A DNA stretch of 64,000 nt, taken from CAKZML01 sp963823435. GTDB taxonomy: Bacteria > Pseudomonadota > Gammaproteobacteria > Steroidobacterales > BM003. A program made the translations under genes and the position numbers. The notes beneath the pieces were generated by a model, which was not told where the DNA came from, did not search any database, and saw only the letters and a list, made by a program, of their open reading frames with translations. Location: the NCBI GenBank assembly GCA_963823435.1, contig CAWGLN010000001.1:1-64000 (forward strand), read 5' to 3'. Positions 9,889 to 18,781 of the stretch are shown here, piece by piece; positions within the stretch are counted from its first letter, which is position 1; each line of letters starts with the position of its first letter.

Positions 9889-10305
9889 CTACCCGTCTTC
9901 GCCAGGCTTGAATGCCATACCCGTAAGCACCAGGTCATCGTAATTGACGATACCCACGATTTGACCCTTGGAAATCACCGGCGACATGGAAATCTCGAAG
10001 CGATCGAAAAAGCGTGCACAGTATCGAATGTCCATGCCAGGCCGAACAAACAGCACTGGTTTGGACATCAATTCGTAGATATTGATTCTATCCGGCGAAC
10101 GATCCTTGGCCAGCACCTGCTTGGCGATGTCCGAAGCGAGCATGATTCCGTACTCATCCCGCTTGTCACGCCTGTCCACGATCAGGAAATTCACGCCCTT
10201 CTCGCGCATGATGGCCAGCGCATCGCTCACGGTGGTCAGCCCGTGTGCCAGGACAAATTTATCTCTCATCACATCCGCGATGATGGTCGGTCTTTTATCA
10301 CTCAT
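9889..10305 (-). CDS. Two-CBS-domain protein of the DUF1538 operon
   Basis: A protein of 138 residues made of only two CBS motifs. The first covers about 10-65 (TIIADVMRDKFVLAHGLTTV, FLIVDRR, GIMLASDIAKQVL). The second covers about 75-130 (INIYELMSKPVLFVRPGMDI, MSPVISKGQIVGIVNYDDLV). CBS pairs bind adenine nucleotides and gate transporters and enzymes. It is the last gene of a four-gene operon: its ATG overlaps the stop of the PII-like gene by 4 nt (ATGA). Translational coupling to a nucleotide-sensing PII-like protein and to two membrane proteins suggests it tunes the antiporter to adenylate level. That role is inferred from context. Confidence 0.85.
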   Translation of the reverse strand: MSDKRPTIIADVMRDKFVLAHGLTTVSDALAIMREKGVNFLIVDRRDKRDEYGIMLASDIAKQVLAKDRSPDRINIYELMSKPVLFVRPGMDIRYCARFFDRFEISMSPVISKGQIVGIVNYDDLVLTGMAFKPGEDG

Positions 10306-10655
10306 AGCTCCGCCTCCTCCAGCGAGGGCGCAATCAATTCAACCTGGTGCATCACGCCCAATGCATCTTCGACATCCACCTGGAACGCAATGCCGGTGCC
10401 GGGACTCTGGTCGAACTTGCCGGTCTCGGCCACCTTTTCCAGGATTCCCCTTGCCCGGTGTTCTTCCACCAGCATCAGCACCATATCCCTCTGACTCTCC
10501 AGCGCCAGCCCCATGAAGGTCGTCTTTTCCTCCACACCCTGTCCACGGGCATTGGTCAGCACCGTGCACCCGGTCGCGCCCGCCTCCCTGGCGGCGTCCA
10601 TGATGGCCTGTGTCTTGGAATCCTCGACAAAGGCAATGATCAACTTGAACCTCAT
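10302..10655 (-). CDS. PII-like signalling protein
   Basis: A protein of 117 residues with the ferredoxin-like frame of PII proteins: MRFKLIIAFVEDSKTQAIMDAAREAGATGCTVL at the start, and a second half with EKVAETGKFDQSPGTGIAFQVDVEDALGV, equivalent to the B- and C-loop region of GlnB. The tyrosine of the GlnB T-loop that is uridylylated is not seen, so it is not a GlnB/GlnK paralogue regulated by GlnD. ATG and TGA overlap the neighbours on both sides by 4 nt. PII-like proteins next to transporters usually bind nucleotides and open or block the partner; here the partner would be the DUF1538 pair. Confidence 0.82.
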   Translation of the reverse strand: MRFKLIIAFVEDSKTQAIMDAAREAGATGCTVLTNARGQGVEEKTTFMGLALESQRDMVLMLVEEHRARGILEKVAETGKFDQSPGTGIAFQVDVEDALGVMHQVELIAPSLEEAEL

Positions 10656-11482
10656 TTGAATTCTCCTTCGGGGTTTTCTTGGTTGTCGTCGGCTGAACGC
10701 TTGGTTTGCTTGATCATCCTCTTCCTGACCCGCCACTCTGAAATCTGGGCATAGGCCATCACAGAAATAATCGGAAACAGACAAACGAAAGCAATCAGGC
10801 CAAATCCATCGACCAGGGCGGTGCGGCCCGGGATATTCTCCGCCAGACCCAGGCCAAGGGCTGCTACCAGCGGGACCGTCACCGTGGACGTGGTAACGCC
10901 GCCGGAATCGTAGGCCAGCGGCACGATCGCCCTGGGGGCGAAAAATGTCTGCACGACCACCACGACATAGGCGGCAATAATGAAGTAATGGACGGGCGCG
11001 CCCACGACAATGCGGTACACGCCCAGGGTAATACCCACGGCCGCGCCTATGGCAACGGCAATGCGCAGTCCCCATGCCCCGATGGTTCCGCCTGACAGGG
11101 AATGTGCCTTATGCGCCACCGCAATCAGGGCAGGCTCGGCAATGGTCGTACTGAAGGCCAGGCAAAAAGCGAACAGGTACAGCCACAGGTAGGCCATCCA
11201 GTCGCGTGCCTCACCGCCTGCCAATTCGTTGCCGCCCAGGAAGGCCGGCGAAGTGAACTGACCGGCCATCATGCGGCCTACGGGAAACAGCGCCTGCTCA
11301 AGTCCGATCAGAAACAGGGTCAGGCCTATCACCACATAGGCAAAACCCAGCAACACCTGGTGCGGATTGGGGACAGGACGCTTGAGGATAAAAAACTGGA
11401 ATACAGTGAGCACCACCGCGATGGGAAAGATATCACGCAGCGTACTCAGCAAAACCGCAAGCATTTGATCCGGGTCTGGCAT
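10652..11482 (-). CDS. umpB: DUF1538 membrane protein, second half of a UmpAB-like antiporter
   Basis: A protein of 276 residues with about seven membrane segments and two motifs shared with its upstream neighbour: FAFCLAFSTTIAEPAL and YDSGGVTTSTVTVP. Both fall in membrane segments and probably form the ion path. Paired DUF1538 proteins were characterised in Halomonas zincidurans as UmpAB, a two-component Na+(Li+,K+)/H+ antiporter in which both genes are needed. The C-terminal tail is charged (RVRKRMIKQTKRSADDNQE) and could be the docking site for the PII-like protein encoded next. Its ATG overlaps the stop of the first DUF1538 gene by one base (TGATG). The antiport function is transferred from the family. 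Confidence 0.85.
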   Translation of the reverse strand: MPDPDQMLAVLLSTLRDIFPIAVVLTVFQFFILKRPVPNPHQVLLGFAYVVIGLTLFLIGLEQALFPVGRMMAGQFTSPAFLGGNELAGGEARDWMAYLWLYLFAFCLAFSTTIAEPALIAVAHKAHSLSGGTIGAWGLRIAVAIGAAVGITLGVYRIVVGAPVHYFIIAAYVVVVVQTFFAPRAIVPLAYDSGGVTTSTVTVPLVAALGLGLAENIPGRTALVDGFGLIAFVCLFPIISVMAYAQISEWRVRKRMIKQTKRSADDNQENPEGEFK

Positions 11483-12216
11483 CAGACAACCATCCCGTAT
11501 ATCAATACGAAACTGATTGGCAGCAAGGACGCAAAAGCAATCAGTCCAAACCCGTCCAGCAGGGGACTTCTACCCTTCAGCGACGAGGCCAGGCCCACAC
11601 CCAGGGCGGTAACCAGTGGCACGGTAATGGTCGAGGTGGTCACGCCACCCGAATCGTAAGCAAGCCCGATAATCTCGGCAGGAGCCACCAGGGTAAGCAG
11701 GACAACCAGCAGGTAGCCGCCGGCAATCATCAGGTGGATAGGCCAGCCTTTCAGGATACGCAGGACACCCAGCACAATCGCCGTGCCCACTGCCAGGGCC
11801 ACGGTCAGACGCAAGCCAAGCGCATAGTTGTCGCGGGCATCCAGCGTATCCGCGATCACGCTCCCCTTGGCTGCAACCCTGGACGCCTCGTCGGCGATTG
11901 CTATGAGCGCCGGTTCTGCCGCGGTGGTGCCGAACCCCAGGCAAAAGGCAAAGCACAATAGCCAAAACAGGGATCCCTTTCTGGCCAGGGCATGAGCCAT
12001 GGCCTCGCCGATGGGGAAGAGACCCAGATCCAGACCTCGGACGAAGAAAGTCAGTCCCATCAACACCAGCAACAGCCCGAACAGCAATCCTCCCGGATTG
12101 GGCAAGGGCTGCTGCAGAACCGCGAACTGGAAGAATCCGATGACCAGCACGATGGGCGTCAGATCCCTGGCGCTTTCCAGCAACGGTCTAACCAGGTTCT
12201 TCAGTGTCTTAATCAA
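11482..12216 (-). CDS. umpA: DUF1538 membrane protein, first half of a UmpAB-like antiporter
   Basis: First gene of the operon umpA - umpB - PII-like - CBS. It encodes 244 residues and starts at a TTG (residues MIKTLKNLVRPLLE) with a GGGGTG stretch upstream. The sequence is clearly paralogous to the next gene: FAFCLGFGTTAAEPAL matches FAFCLAFSTTIAEPAL, and YDSGGVTTSTITVP matches YDSGGVTTSTVTVP. The pair therefore arose by duplication and likely forms a heterodimer. It lacks the long charged tail of the second subunit. The predicted role is monovalent cation/proton exchange for pH and salt homeostasis, as known for UmpAB of Halomonas. The start codon is the least certain part. Confidence 0.83.
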   Translation of the reverse strand: MIKTLKNLVRPLLESARDLTPIVLVIGFFQFAVLQQPLPNPGGLLFGLLLVLMGLTFFVRGLDLGLFPIGEAMAHALARKGSLFWLLCFAFCLGFGTTAAEPALIAIADEASRVAAKGSVIADTLDARDNYALGLRLTVALAVGTAIVLGVLRILKGWPIHLMIAGGYLLVVLLTLVAPAEIIGLAYDSGGVTTSTITVPLVTALGVGLASSLKGRSPLLDGFGLIAFASLLPISFVLIYGMVV

Positions 12217-12673
12217 CTACGGTGCACCCCGCGCCAGGACCGGTAGACGAACCAGTCTGCGTTCCCTGCGTGTCTTTTGTTTTGCAAGCACCCCCCTCGT
12301 GTTCTTTCCGCTCTCATGCAAATACCAACTGTTGCAGTCACTGCTCTATAACGGACCCTGTAATTGTCTTTGCACCGACATATTATACTCAAGCCTGCAC
12401 CGGTTGCCGGGCTTCCATGCAACGCAGATCGTGCACCGCCAACGTCAGGGCGGTGCGTAATACAGCTTAGCTGCCTCTATATGAGTATGTCAGAGGCACC
12501 GCTCGTTCCGCTTACCCGTCGGTTACTCCGTGAACGATTGCAGCCTCAAACCGGACCGACCTGCGCACACACCTGCGGGCTACACTACCCCATTTACTTG
12601 CGCTGACGGTATTCCCCGGCGCCGATGCTGCGGTATCATCAGCCATCTTTGATTTCGGGTCAGGAGCAAGCGC
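12217..12673. promoter_or_regulatory. Long divergent intergenic region with two strong hairpins
   Basis: About 457 nt separate the umpAB operon from the next plus-strand gene. The region holds an eight-base-pair stem GCACCGCC / GGCGGTGC (12433-12456) and a seven-base-pair stem TGCCTCT / AGAGGCA (12472-12498). Neither is followed by a clean T-run. I see no convincing gene. It may be an untranslated leader of the antiporter operon, a small RNA, or both promoters. AGGAG at 12662-12666 is the ribosome-binding site of the plus-strand gene. Confidence 0.4.
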
Positions 12674-13519
12674 TTGCCATCGTCGAGATTCTTCACTTAT
12701 TTCCAGATCTTCAAATACGGCATATACAGTCTGCTGATGCTGAACGTGTTCATCTTTTTTAGCGATGAAATGACCGCAGCGGGTCACCTGTTCATGGGCG
12801 GCGTAGCACCTGGTGACCTGTTCCAGGCCTTCTCCGCAACCATCGACACCGCTTCCTGGGTAGTCTTGCTGCTGCTGTTTGAAATGGAAACCTATGTGTT
12901 GTCCGACCAGCAGGTGCAACAATACAAGTGGCGTCTGCACGGGGTACGGTTCCTGAGTTATTTCTTTATCCTGTTGTCATTCAATGGGTACTGGGACAAG
13001 GCCTTCGAACTGTACGAGGTTCAGGCTGTTGAAGCCTCCTCTGCCTGTCAACTGGTGGACAATCAAACCGTTTACCTGCTCACCCTGGATGAGTTCGAGG
13101 ACCTGACCGTCGACAACTGTATGGAACTGCCAACAGAGGGCGGGTTTGTGCAGCTGACCGGCACGGACATCGTGGCCGATGCGGTGGCCCTTGAAGGCGC
13201 CCGCAGGCTGGCCTGGTTGGACGTGATAAACGCCGGCGCATGGCTGCTGATCGTGGTCATGCTCGAAGTGGATGTCTGGCTGCAGTTACGCGACGGGATT
13301 TCAAGGGCGGTTTTCATCGCCAGCAGCGCCTCCAAGGTCGTCCTGTACTCCACCCTGTTGGTGGCCGCGATATATTGGGGCTGGGCGGGTGCGTTTATCG
13401 ACTTCTGGGACGCCTTCCTCTGGTTAACGGCCTTCGTATTCATAGAAATGAATATCGTTACCTGGCGAGAGGAAACCGAGGCGGAAGACGAGGTCCGGGA
13501 GCAGGCAGCGGTGACCTGA
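12674..13519 (+). CDS. Uncharacterised six-segment inner membrane protein
   Basis: A protein of 281 residues starting at TTG, 7 nt after AGGAG. I do not recognise the family. Six hydrophobic segments are visible (about 10-33, 48-72, 92-115, 178-203, 212-235, 240-265). A loop of about 60 residues between segments 3 and 4, probably periplasmic, carries two cysteines (in SSACQL and DNCMEL) that could form a disulfide. Three segments end in a similar acidic motif: FEMETYVL, LEVDVWLQ and IEMNIVTW. This repetition of a buried glutamate suggests internal duplication and possibly an ion- or lipid-interacting site. The C-terminal tail is strongly acidic. It is a single gene between two divergent or separate units. 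Confidence 0.7.
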   Translation: MPSSRFFTYFQIFKYGIYSLLMLNVFIFFSDEMTAAGHLFMGGVAPGDLFQAFSATIDTASWVVLLLLFEMETYVLSDQQVQQYKWRLHGVRFLSYFFILLSFNGYWDKAFELYEVQAVEASSACQLVDNQTVYLLTLDEFEDLTVDNCMELPTEGGFVQLTGTDIVADAVALEGARRLAWLDVINAGAWLLIVVMLEVDVWLQLRDGISRAVFIASSASKVVLYSTLLVAAIYWGWAGAFIDFWDAFLWLTAFVFIEMNIVTWREETEAEDEVREQAAVT

Positions 13520-13661
13520 ATCATGCTCCCGGCGGCCCGAAAGACGCGGATCAGGATAGGTATCATTCCCCCTCGTCGCCCAAACAGCGTCTGTGTAAGC
13601 TGTACGCCTATCTGAATTCAGTCGGCGCGGGAAGGCCGGTCTGCAGGCAACGGCGAACAAC

Positions 13662-15686
13662 GTGAACATCGAACTCATCAGAAACATCGGCATAGTCGCC
13701 CACATCGATGCGGGAAAGACGACGGTGACCGAGAGACTGTTGTTTCACGCCGGCGAACTACACAAGGTTGGTGAAGTTCACGACGGCACCGCCGAAATGG
13801 ACTGGATGGAACTGGAACGAGAGCGCGGCATAACCATTACGGCCGCAGCCACAGCGCTGTCCTGGCGCGACCACGACATACACCTGATCGACACTCCGGG
13901 GCACGTGGACTTCACCATGGAAGTGGAACGCAGCCTGCGTGTACTCGACGGTGCGGTCGTGGTGTTTTCAGCTGTGGATGGCGTTGAGCCCCAATCTGAA
14001 ACCGTCTGGCGCCAGGCCGACAAATTCCGCGTTCCCAGGGTTGCTTTCGTCAACAAGATGGATCGGATTGGTGCCGACTTCGACGAGGTGCTGAACCAAA
14101 TGCGCAAGCTGCTGCATGCAAATCCCGCAGCACTGCAGTTACCCATGGGGTCGGAGGATCAGTTTGACGGAGTGATAGACCTCGTGACCATGCAGGCCTT
14201 CCGCATGGCGGGAGACCTTGAGCAGGCCAGCGAACCCATTGCGATGGATGCGCCGTGGCGGGAAAAGGCCACGCTGGCACGGCAACAATTGATAGAGACC
14301 GTAGCCGATGTAGATGAAGCACTGGCCGAGATATACCTGGCAGAACAACAACCCAGCGAGGTGCAACTACTCGAGGCGATCCGCAGGGCTTGTCATGCAC
14401 AAAAAGCCGTGCCGGTATTCTGCGGCGCCGCCCTGCGCAACAAGGGCGTGGATCTGCTTCTGGACGGAATCGTCAACTACCTGCCATCACCCACCGACCT
14501 GCCACCGGTATCGGGATCACTACCCGGCTCACCGGGGGAGAAAATTACCCTGCAACCTTCGGCCAGCGAATCGGTTTCCGCACTGCTGTTCAAGGTGGCG
14601 ATGGATGAGGGCAGGCGCCTGGTCTACCTGCGAATCTTCAGCGGTCAGATCAAAGCCGGCATGGAATTATACAACCCGCGCCTGGAGATAAAGGAACGCC
14701 TGGCCAGGCTGTTTGTGATGCACTCTCACAAGCGCAAGCGCGTGGACCAGGCCGGTCCTGGCAGCATCATTGCCGCTACCGGTCTGCGCTTCACCACCAC
14801 GGGAGACACGTTGTGCTCGGATACCGTCCCCATCCTGCTGGAGGACATACAAGGTTATGAGCCGGTCATGTCCCTCGCGCTGGAGGCTGCCACAAAGGCC
14901 GATGCTGAAAAGCTGGAGCTGAGCCTGTCCAAGCTCGCGGACGAGGACCCGACCGTGCAGGTGAGGGTGGACGAGGAGACAGGCCAGACGCTGATCAGCG
15001 GCATGGGTGAATTGCATCTTGAGGTGCTGGTAGAGCGCTTGCGTCGGGAGTTTGGTTTGCCCGTCACTGTCGGCAGACCGCAAGTGGTTTTCCGGGAGAC
15101 TATCAGCCATAGCACCGAAGAAAAGGGACTTGTGGATCGCAAGCTCAAGGACGCCGAGTTGTATGGAGAAGTCAGTTGCCGGGTGGCGCCGCGGGAACGC
15201 GGGGCCGGCAGGGCATTCTTGTCCGAAGTGGAAGTACAGGCCGGCACGCCCGCCGGCTTGATCGAAGCGGCCATGGCAGGTCTCCAGGGAGGCGCCAGCA
15301 GCGGACCGGATGGTCACCCCCTGGTGGATATCAGCGTGACTCTGCTGAGCGTGGGATACAAAGACATACCCGAGGCCCCGGCAGGTGTGCAGGCGGCCGC
15401 CAGTGCAGCCGCGCGCAAGGCAGTTGCGGCGGCGGGTCCGGTACGACTCGAGCCGATCATGAGTATTGAGGTAGTGACGCCGGACGAGGACGTGGGTTCT
15501 GTGATCGGCGATTTACAGTCCCGGCGCGGCCTGATCCAGGACGTGGGTTGGCGGGGGCATATGCGCTTGCTGAAAGCACAGGCACCGCTTGCCAGTATGT
15601 TCGGCTACTCCACCGCACTTCGTTCCCTTAGCCATGGCCGCGCCACTTTTACCATGCGCTTCCATCGCTTCGACCGCATGGGGTGA
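13662..15686 (+). CDS. Elongation factor G paralogue (EF-G2 type)
   Basis: A GTPase of 674 residues with all EF-G domains: G domain with HIDAGKTT (P-loop, residues about 14-21), switch I RERGITI, DTPGHVDF with the catalytic histidine, and NKMD. Domain II follows at about 285-380, then domain III (GMGELHLEV) and domains IV-V up to SLSHGRATFTMRF. It is 25-30 residues shorter than canonical FusA. It is not beside rpsL, rpsG or tuf as the main fusA gene normally is, so this is most likely the second EF-G found in many bacteria, some of which act mainly in ribosome recycling or in starvation. The start is GTG at 13662. The product could still be the sole EF-G; the window cannot tell. Confidence 0.85.
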   Translation: MNIELIRNIGIVAHIDAGKTTVTERLLFHAGELHKVGEVHDGTAEMDWMELERERGITITAAATALSWRDHDIHLIDTPGHVDFTMEVERSLRVLDGAVVVFSAVDGVEPQSETVWRQADKFRVPRVAFVNKMDRIGADFDEVLNQMRKLLHANPAALQLPMGSEDQFDGVIDLVTMQAFRMAGDLEQASEPIAMDAPWREKATLARQQLIETVADVDEALAEIYLAEQQPSEVQLLEAIRRACHAQKAVPVFCGAALRNKGVDLLLDGIVNYLPSPTDLPPVSGSLPGSPGEKITLQPSASESVSALLFKVAMDEGRRLVYLRIFSGQIKAGMELYNPRLEIKERLARLFVMHSHKRKRVDQAGPGSIIAATGLRFTTTGDTLCSDTVPILLEDIQGYEPVMSLALEAATKADAEKLELSLSKLADEDPTVQVRVDEETGQTLISGMGELHLEVLVERLRREFGLPVTVGRPQVVFRETISHSTEEKGLVDRKLKDAELYGEVSCRVAPRERGAGRAFLSEVEVQAGTPAGLIEAAMAGLQGGASSGPDGHPLVDISVTLLSVGYKDIPEAPAGVQAAASAAARKAVAAAGPVRLEPIMSIEVVTPDEDVGSVIGDLQSRRGLIQDVGWRGHMRLLKAQAPLASMFGYSTALRSLSHGRATFTMRFHRFDRMG

Positions 15687-15738
15687 TCCGGGCTGGTTGA
15701 CCCCGGCTCGTGCCACCCGCCATACCCTATGACCGTAG

Positions 15739-18573
15739 GTGAAACTGCGGATTAATACCCACAGTTCCCAAACCTATGCTTGGGAAGGGGAAGCGCCGAC
15801 GCTTCCCGATGACGATGGTGGGCCGGGCATGATGCAAGGCAGCAGGGCGGGGCCATGGGCTTCCGGCACGGACGCGAACACTCCCCAGCCGCATAGTCTT
15901 CAAGCGCTGGAGGTGCTGCGTGCGCTGGAGTGTGGCCCGGATGGTCTGAGTACAGCCGAAGCTGCCACCCGTCTGCAGCAGGGCGGGCCCAATACGCTGC
16001 CTCACAAGCCGCCACCAGGCCTGGCACAAATCGTACTGCGCCAATTCAAGAGCCCCTTGATCTACCTGCTGGGGTTTGCCGCGGTGGTGTCCTTTGCGCT
16101 GGAGGAATACCGCGACGCTGGATTTATCGCGGCGGTACTTGTGATCAATGCTGTGATTGGCGCTTTTCAGGAATTTCGGGCTGAGCAAGCCAGCCAGGCC
16201 CTGCAGGGGTTGTTGCGAATCCGGACCGCAGTGCGACGAGACGGGCACCTGCGTGATATTGACGCCGAGGACGTGGTGCCGGGAGATATCGTGTACCTGG
16301 AATCCGGCAACCGGGTACCCGCCGATATCCGCCTGCTGGGCGCCCATGGGCTACAGGTGGACGAATCCCTGCTAACGGGCGAGTCCATATCGGTCACCAA
16401 AGACCCGGACTGGACCGGGGCCGATCTGACAGGGATTGCCGACCGAATCAACATGCTGCATGCGGCCTCCATGGTAGCCAGAGGTCGCTGTCATGGCGTG
16501 GTGGTGGCCACCGGGACTCATAGTGTCATCGGAAAACTGGCACTGGATGTCATGCGCGCAGAAGGTGGCAAACCTCCATTGGTAGAACGAATGGAGCAAT
16601 TTACCCGGCGCATCGCCCTCGCGGTCCTGGCTGCAGCGGCAATTATCCTGTTTGCCGGCGTTTTACTTGGCGGCTACGGCCTCCAGGAAATGTTCATGTT
16701 CGCGGTTGCCCTGGCTGTTTCTGCCATACCGGAGGGCTTGCCCGTGGCGTTGACCGTGGTGCTGGCTATCGCCACAACCCGAATGGCGCGGCGTGGCGTT
16801 ATCGTACGCCGACTGGCTGCAGTAGAAGGTCTGGGCAGCTGCACCCTGATCGCCAGCGACAAGACCGGAACCCTGACGTGTAACGAGTTGACGGTGCGCC
16901 GGGTTTGCCTCGCCGACGGTCGCCGCTTCGAGGTGACCGGCGAGGGCTTTATTCCCACCGGGGAGGTCATGGCCGATGGCAAGCCCCCGGGTCCTGCCGA
17001 TACTGCCGACCTGGCTGCGCTGGTACGTGCAGTGGCGCTATGCAACGAGGCCGAACTGCACAGAGGGAACGGAGGCTGGAACTGGCGTGGCGACCCTACG
17101 GACGTGGCCCTGTTGACCCTGGCCTGCAAATTTGGCCTGTCAAAACAGGATCTGCTGGAGCAATACCCACAGGTCAACGACATCCCTTTCGAACCCGAGC
17201 GCCAATATGCTGCCAGTTTTCACTTGATCCATGGGCAGGTCAGGGTTCTGGTCAAGGGCGCACCCGAGAAAGTATTCGGAATGTCCCGCATGCAGGTCCC
17301 GGAACAGGAGCGGCTCCTGCGCCTGGCGCTCGAAATGGCTTCAGCAGGTTTCCGGGTGCTGGCCGTGGCCGAAGGTGATGCTCCCGACACGCTTTCCGGG
17401 TCTGACCTGCCGCCGGAACCGGGCGATCTGACCTGCCTGGGACTGCTGGGCATGATCGATCCGTTGCGGGCGGGAGTGAAAGAAGCGGTCGCCGCAGCCC
17501 GCGGAGCAGGCGTGTCCACCATCATGGTAACCGGGGATCACCCGGTCACCGCACTGGCTATCGCTCGCACGCTGGAACTTGCGGATGATCCGTCACAGGT
17601 GGTTACGGGCGAGCGACTATTGTCAGCCTCAGACGATGAACTGGCAGCAATCATGAACACAACGCGTGTATTCGCCAGGGTCGGGCCACATCAAAAACTG
17701 CAAATCGTGAACGCCGCCCGGACGAATGGTCATTTCGTTGCGGTTACCGGCGATGGAGTCAACGATGCCCCTGCCCTGCGTGCCGCCAATATCGGCGTTG
17801 CCATGGGCAAGTCGGGCACCGATGTGGCGCGTGAGGCTGCGGAACTGGTCATTAGTGACGACCACTTCGCCACCATTACGGCGGGAATTGAAGAAGGCCG
17901 TATTGCCTACGACAACATACGTAACGTCATTTACCTGCTGATATCCACGGGCGCGGCAGAAGTGGTGCTGGTGGCCCTGGCGCTGGCAACCGGTTCGCCT
18001 ATTCCACTGTTGCCGGTGCAACTGCTGTGGTTGAACCTGGTGACCAACGGTATCCAGGACGTGGCGCTTGCATTCGAGCCTGGGGACAACAAAATCCTGT
18101 CGCGCCCGCCGCGATCACCGCGCGAGCCCATATTTAATCGCCTGATGCTGGAGCGCACGATAACGGCGGCCCTGGTGATGAGCATTATCGGCTTTGGCCT
18201 GTTTCGCTGGATGCTGCAAAACGGTTGGTCGGAGGCCGGCAGTCGCAACGCTTTATTGTTGCTGATGGTGCTGTTTGAGAACGTGCATATTTTCAACTGC
18301 CGCTCCGAGACTCGCTCAGCATTCAGCCTGTCACCACTAAAGAGCCCGATATTGATGGTGGGAATGCTGTGCGCATTCTCACTGCACACCGCGATGCTCT
18401 ACCTGCCCTGGGGAAATCAATTGCTGTCCACCGAGCCTGTTTCCGGTCAGCTGTGGTTGGCCGTCGCGCTCCTGAGCCTGCCTATCCTGCTGGTAATGGA
18501 GTTACATAAATGGTCCTGGCACAGGCGCTACGGCCTGTCCCCCCGGCAAAATCCAAATCTAGTGCGCCTATGA
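15739..18573 (+). CDS. Calcium-type cation-transporting P-type ATPase
   Basis: An enzyme of about 944 residues of the P2 class. It has an N-terminal cation-ATPase domain (EVLRALECGPDGLSTAEAATRL), actuator motif LLTGES, the phosphorylation site DKTGTLT, GVNDAPALRAANIGVAMG at the hinge, and about ten membrane helices. The fourth helix carries IPEGLPV, and the sixth carries NLVTNGIQDVALAFEPGD, where Asn/Asp ligands sit in Ca2+ pumps. The family exports Ca2+ or other cations. The first 30-40 residues after the GTG at 15739 do not look like the family, so translation may begin at the ATG at 15829 or its neighbour. The last five codons and the stop lie inside an interspersed repeat (18559-18725). 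Confidence 0.9.
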   Translation: MKLRINTHSSQTYAWEGEAPTLPDDDGGPGMMQGSRAGPWASGTDANTPQPHSLQALEVLRALECGPDGLSTAEAATRLQQGGPNTLPHKPPPGLAQIVLRQFKSPLIYLLGFAAVVSFALEEYRDAGFIAAVLVINAVIGAFQEFRAEQASQALQGLLRIRTAVRRDGHLRDIDAEDVVPGDIVYLESGNRVPADIRLLGAHGLQVDESLLTGESISVTKDPDWTGADLTGIADRINMLHAASMVARGRCHGVVVATGTHSVIGKLALDVMRAEGGKPPLVERMEQFTRRIALAVLAAAAIILFAGVLLGGYGLQEMFMFAVALAVSAIPEGLPVALTVVLAIATTRMARRGVIVRRLAAVEGLGSCTLIASDKTGTLTCNELTVRRVCLADGRRFEVTGEGFIPTGEVMADGKPPGPADTADLAALVRAVALCNEAELHRGNGGWNWRGDPTDVALLTLACKFGLSKQDLLEQYPQVNDIPFEPERQYAASFHLIHGQVRVLVKGAPEKVFGMSRMQVPEQERLLRLALEMASAGFRVLAVAEGDAPDTLSGSDLPPEPGDLTCLGLLGMIDPLRAGVKEAVAAARGAGVSTIMVTGDHPVTALAIARTLELADDPSQVVTGERLLSASDDELAAIMNTTRVFARVGPHQKLQIVNAARTNGHFVAVTGDGVNDAPALRAANIGVAMGKSGTDVAREAAELVISDDHFATITAGIEEGRIAYDNIRNVIYLLISTGAAEVVLVALALATGSPIPLLPVQLLWLNLVTNGIQDVALAFEPGDNKILSRPPRSPREPIFNRLMLERTITAALVMSIIGFGLFRWMLQNGWSEAGSRNALLLLMVLFENVHIFNCRSETRSAFSLSPLKSPILMVGMLCAFSLHTAMLYLPWGNQLLSTEPVSGQLWLAVALLSLPILLVMELHKWSWHRRYGLSPRQNPNLVRL

Positions 18574-18725
18574 TCCAGTCACGAACGTGTATCTCGCGGC
18601 TGAAAAGTTCCGTTTCTGTGTTGCCAATCTTCGCAACAGCTGGCTATTCGGTGCGATTGGCTCCTTGAATCTGAATCTTTTCGCCAACAATCCAGCAGGT
18701 CCAGAATAAAACAGAGGTTCCCTAC
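18559..18725 (-). repeat. Interspersed inverted-end repeat, copy A
   Basis: Read on the minus strand this 167-bp stretch matches the repeats at 39161-39331 and 50047-50211, sharing the blocks ATTCTGG, GGCGAAAAGATTCAGATTCAA and GCGAAGATTGGCAACACAG. The ends are imperfect inverted copies of AGGGAGCCTCTGAT. The left end overlaps the final codons of the P-type ATPase and supplies its TGA. The repeat sits between two convergent genes. Confidence 0.8.
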
Positions 18726-18751
18726 AAAAAAAGGGGCTCAGCGAGAGCCCC
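18725..18751 (-). terminator. Rho-independent terminator of the alkylsulfatase gene
   Basis: On the minus strand GGGGCTC and GAGCCCC pair around a short loop and are followed by eight T. It lies about 30 nt after the alkylsulfatase stop. Confidence 0.85.
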
Positions 18752-18781
18752 GATCAATGTTCTCATCTGGCATACGCGAAT

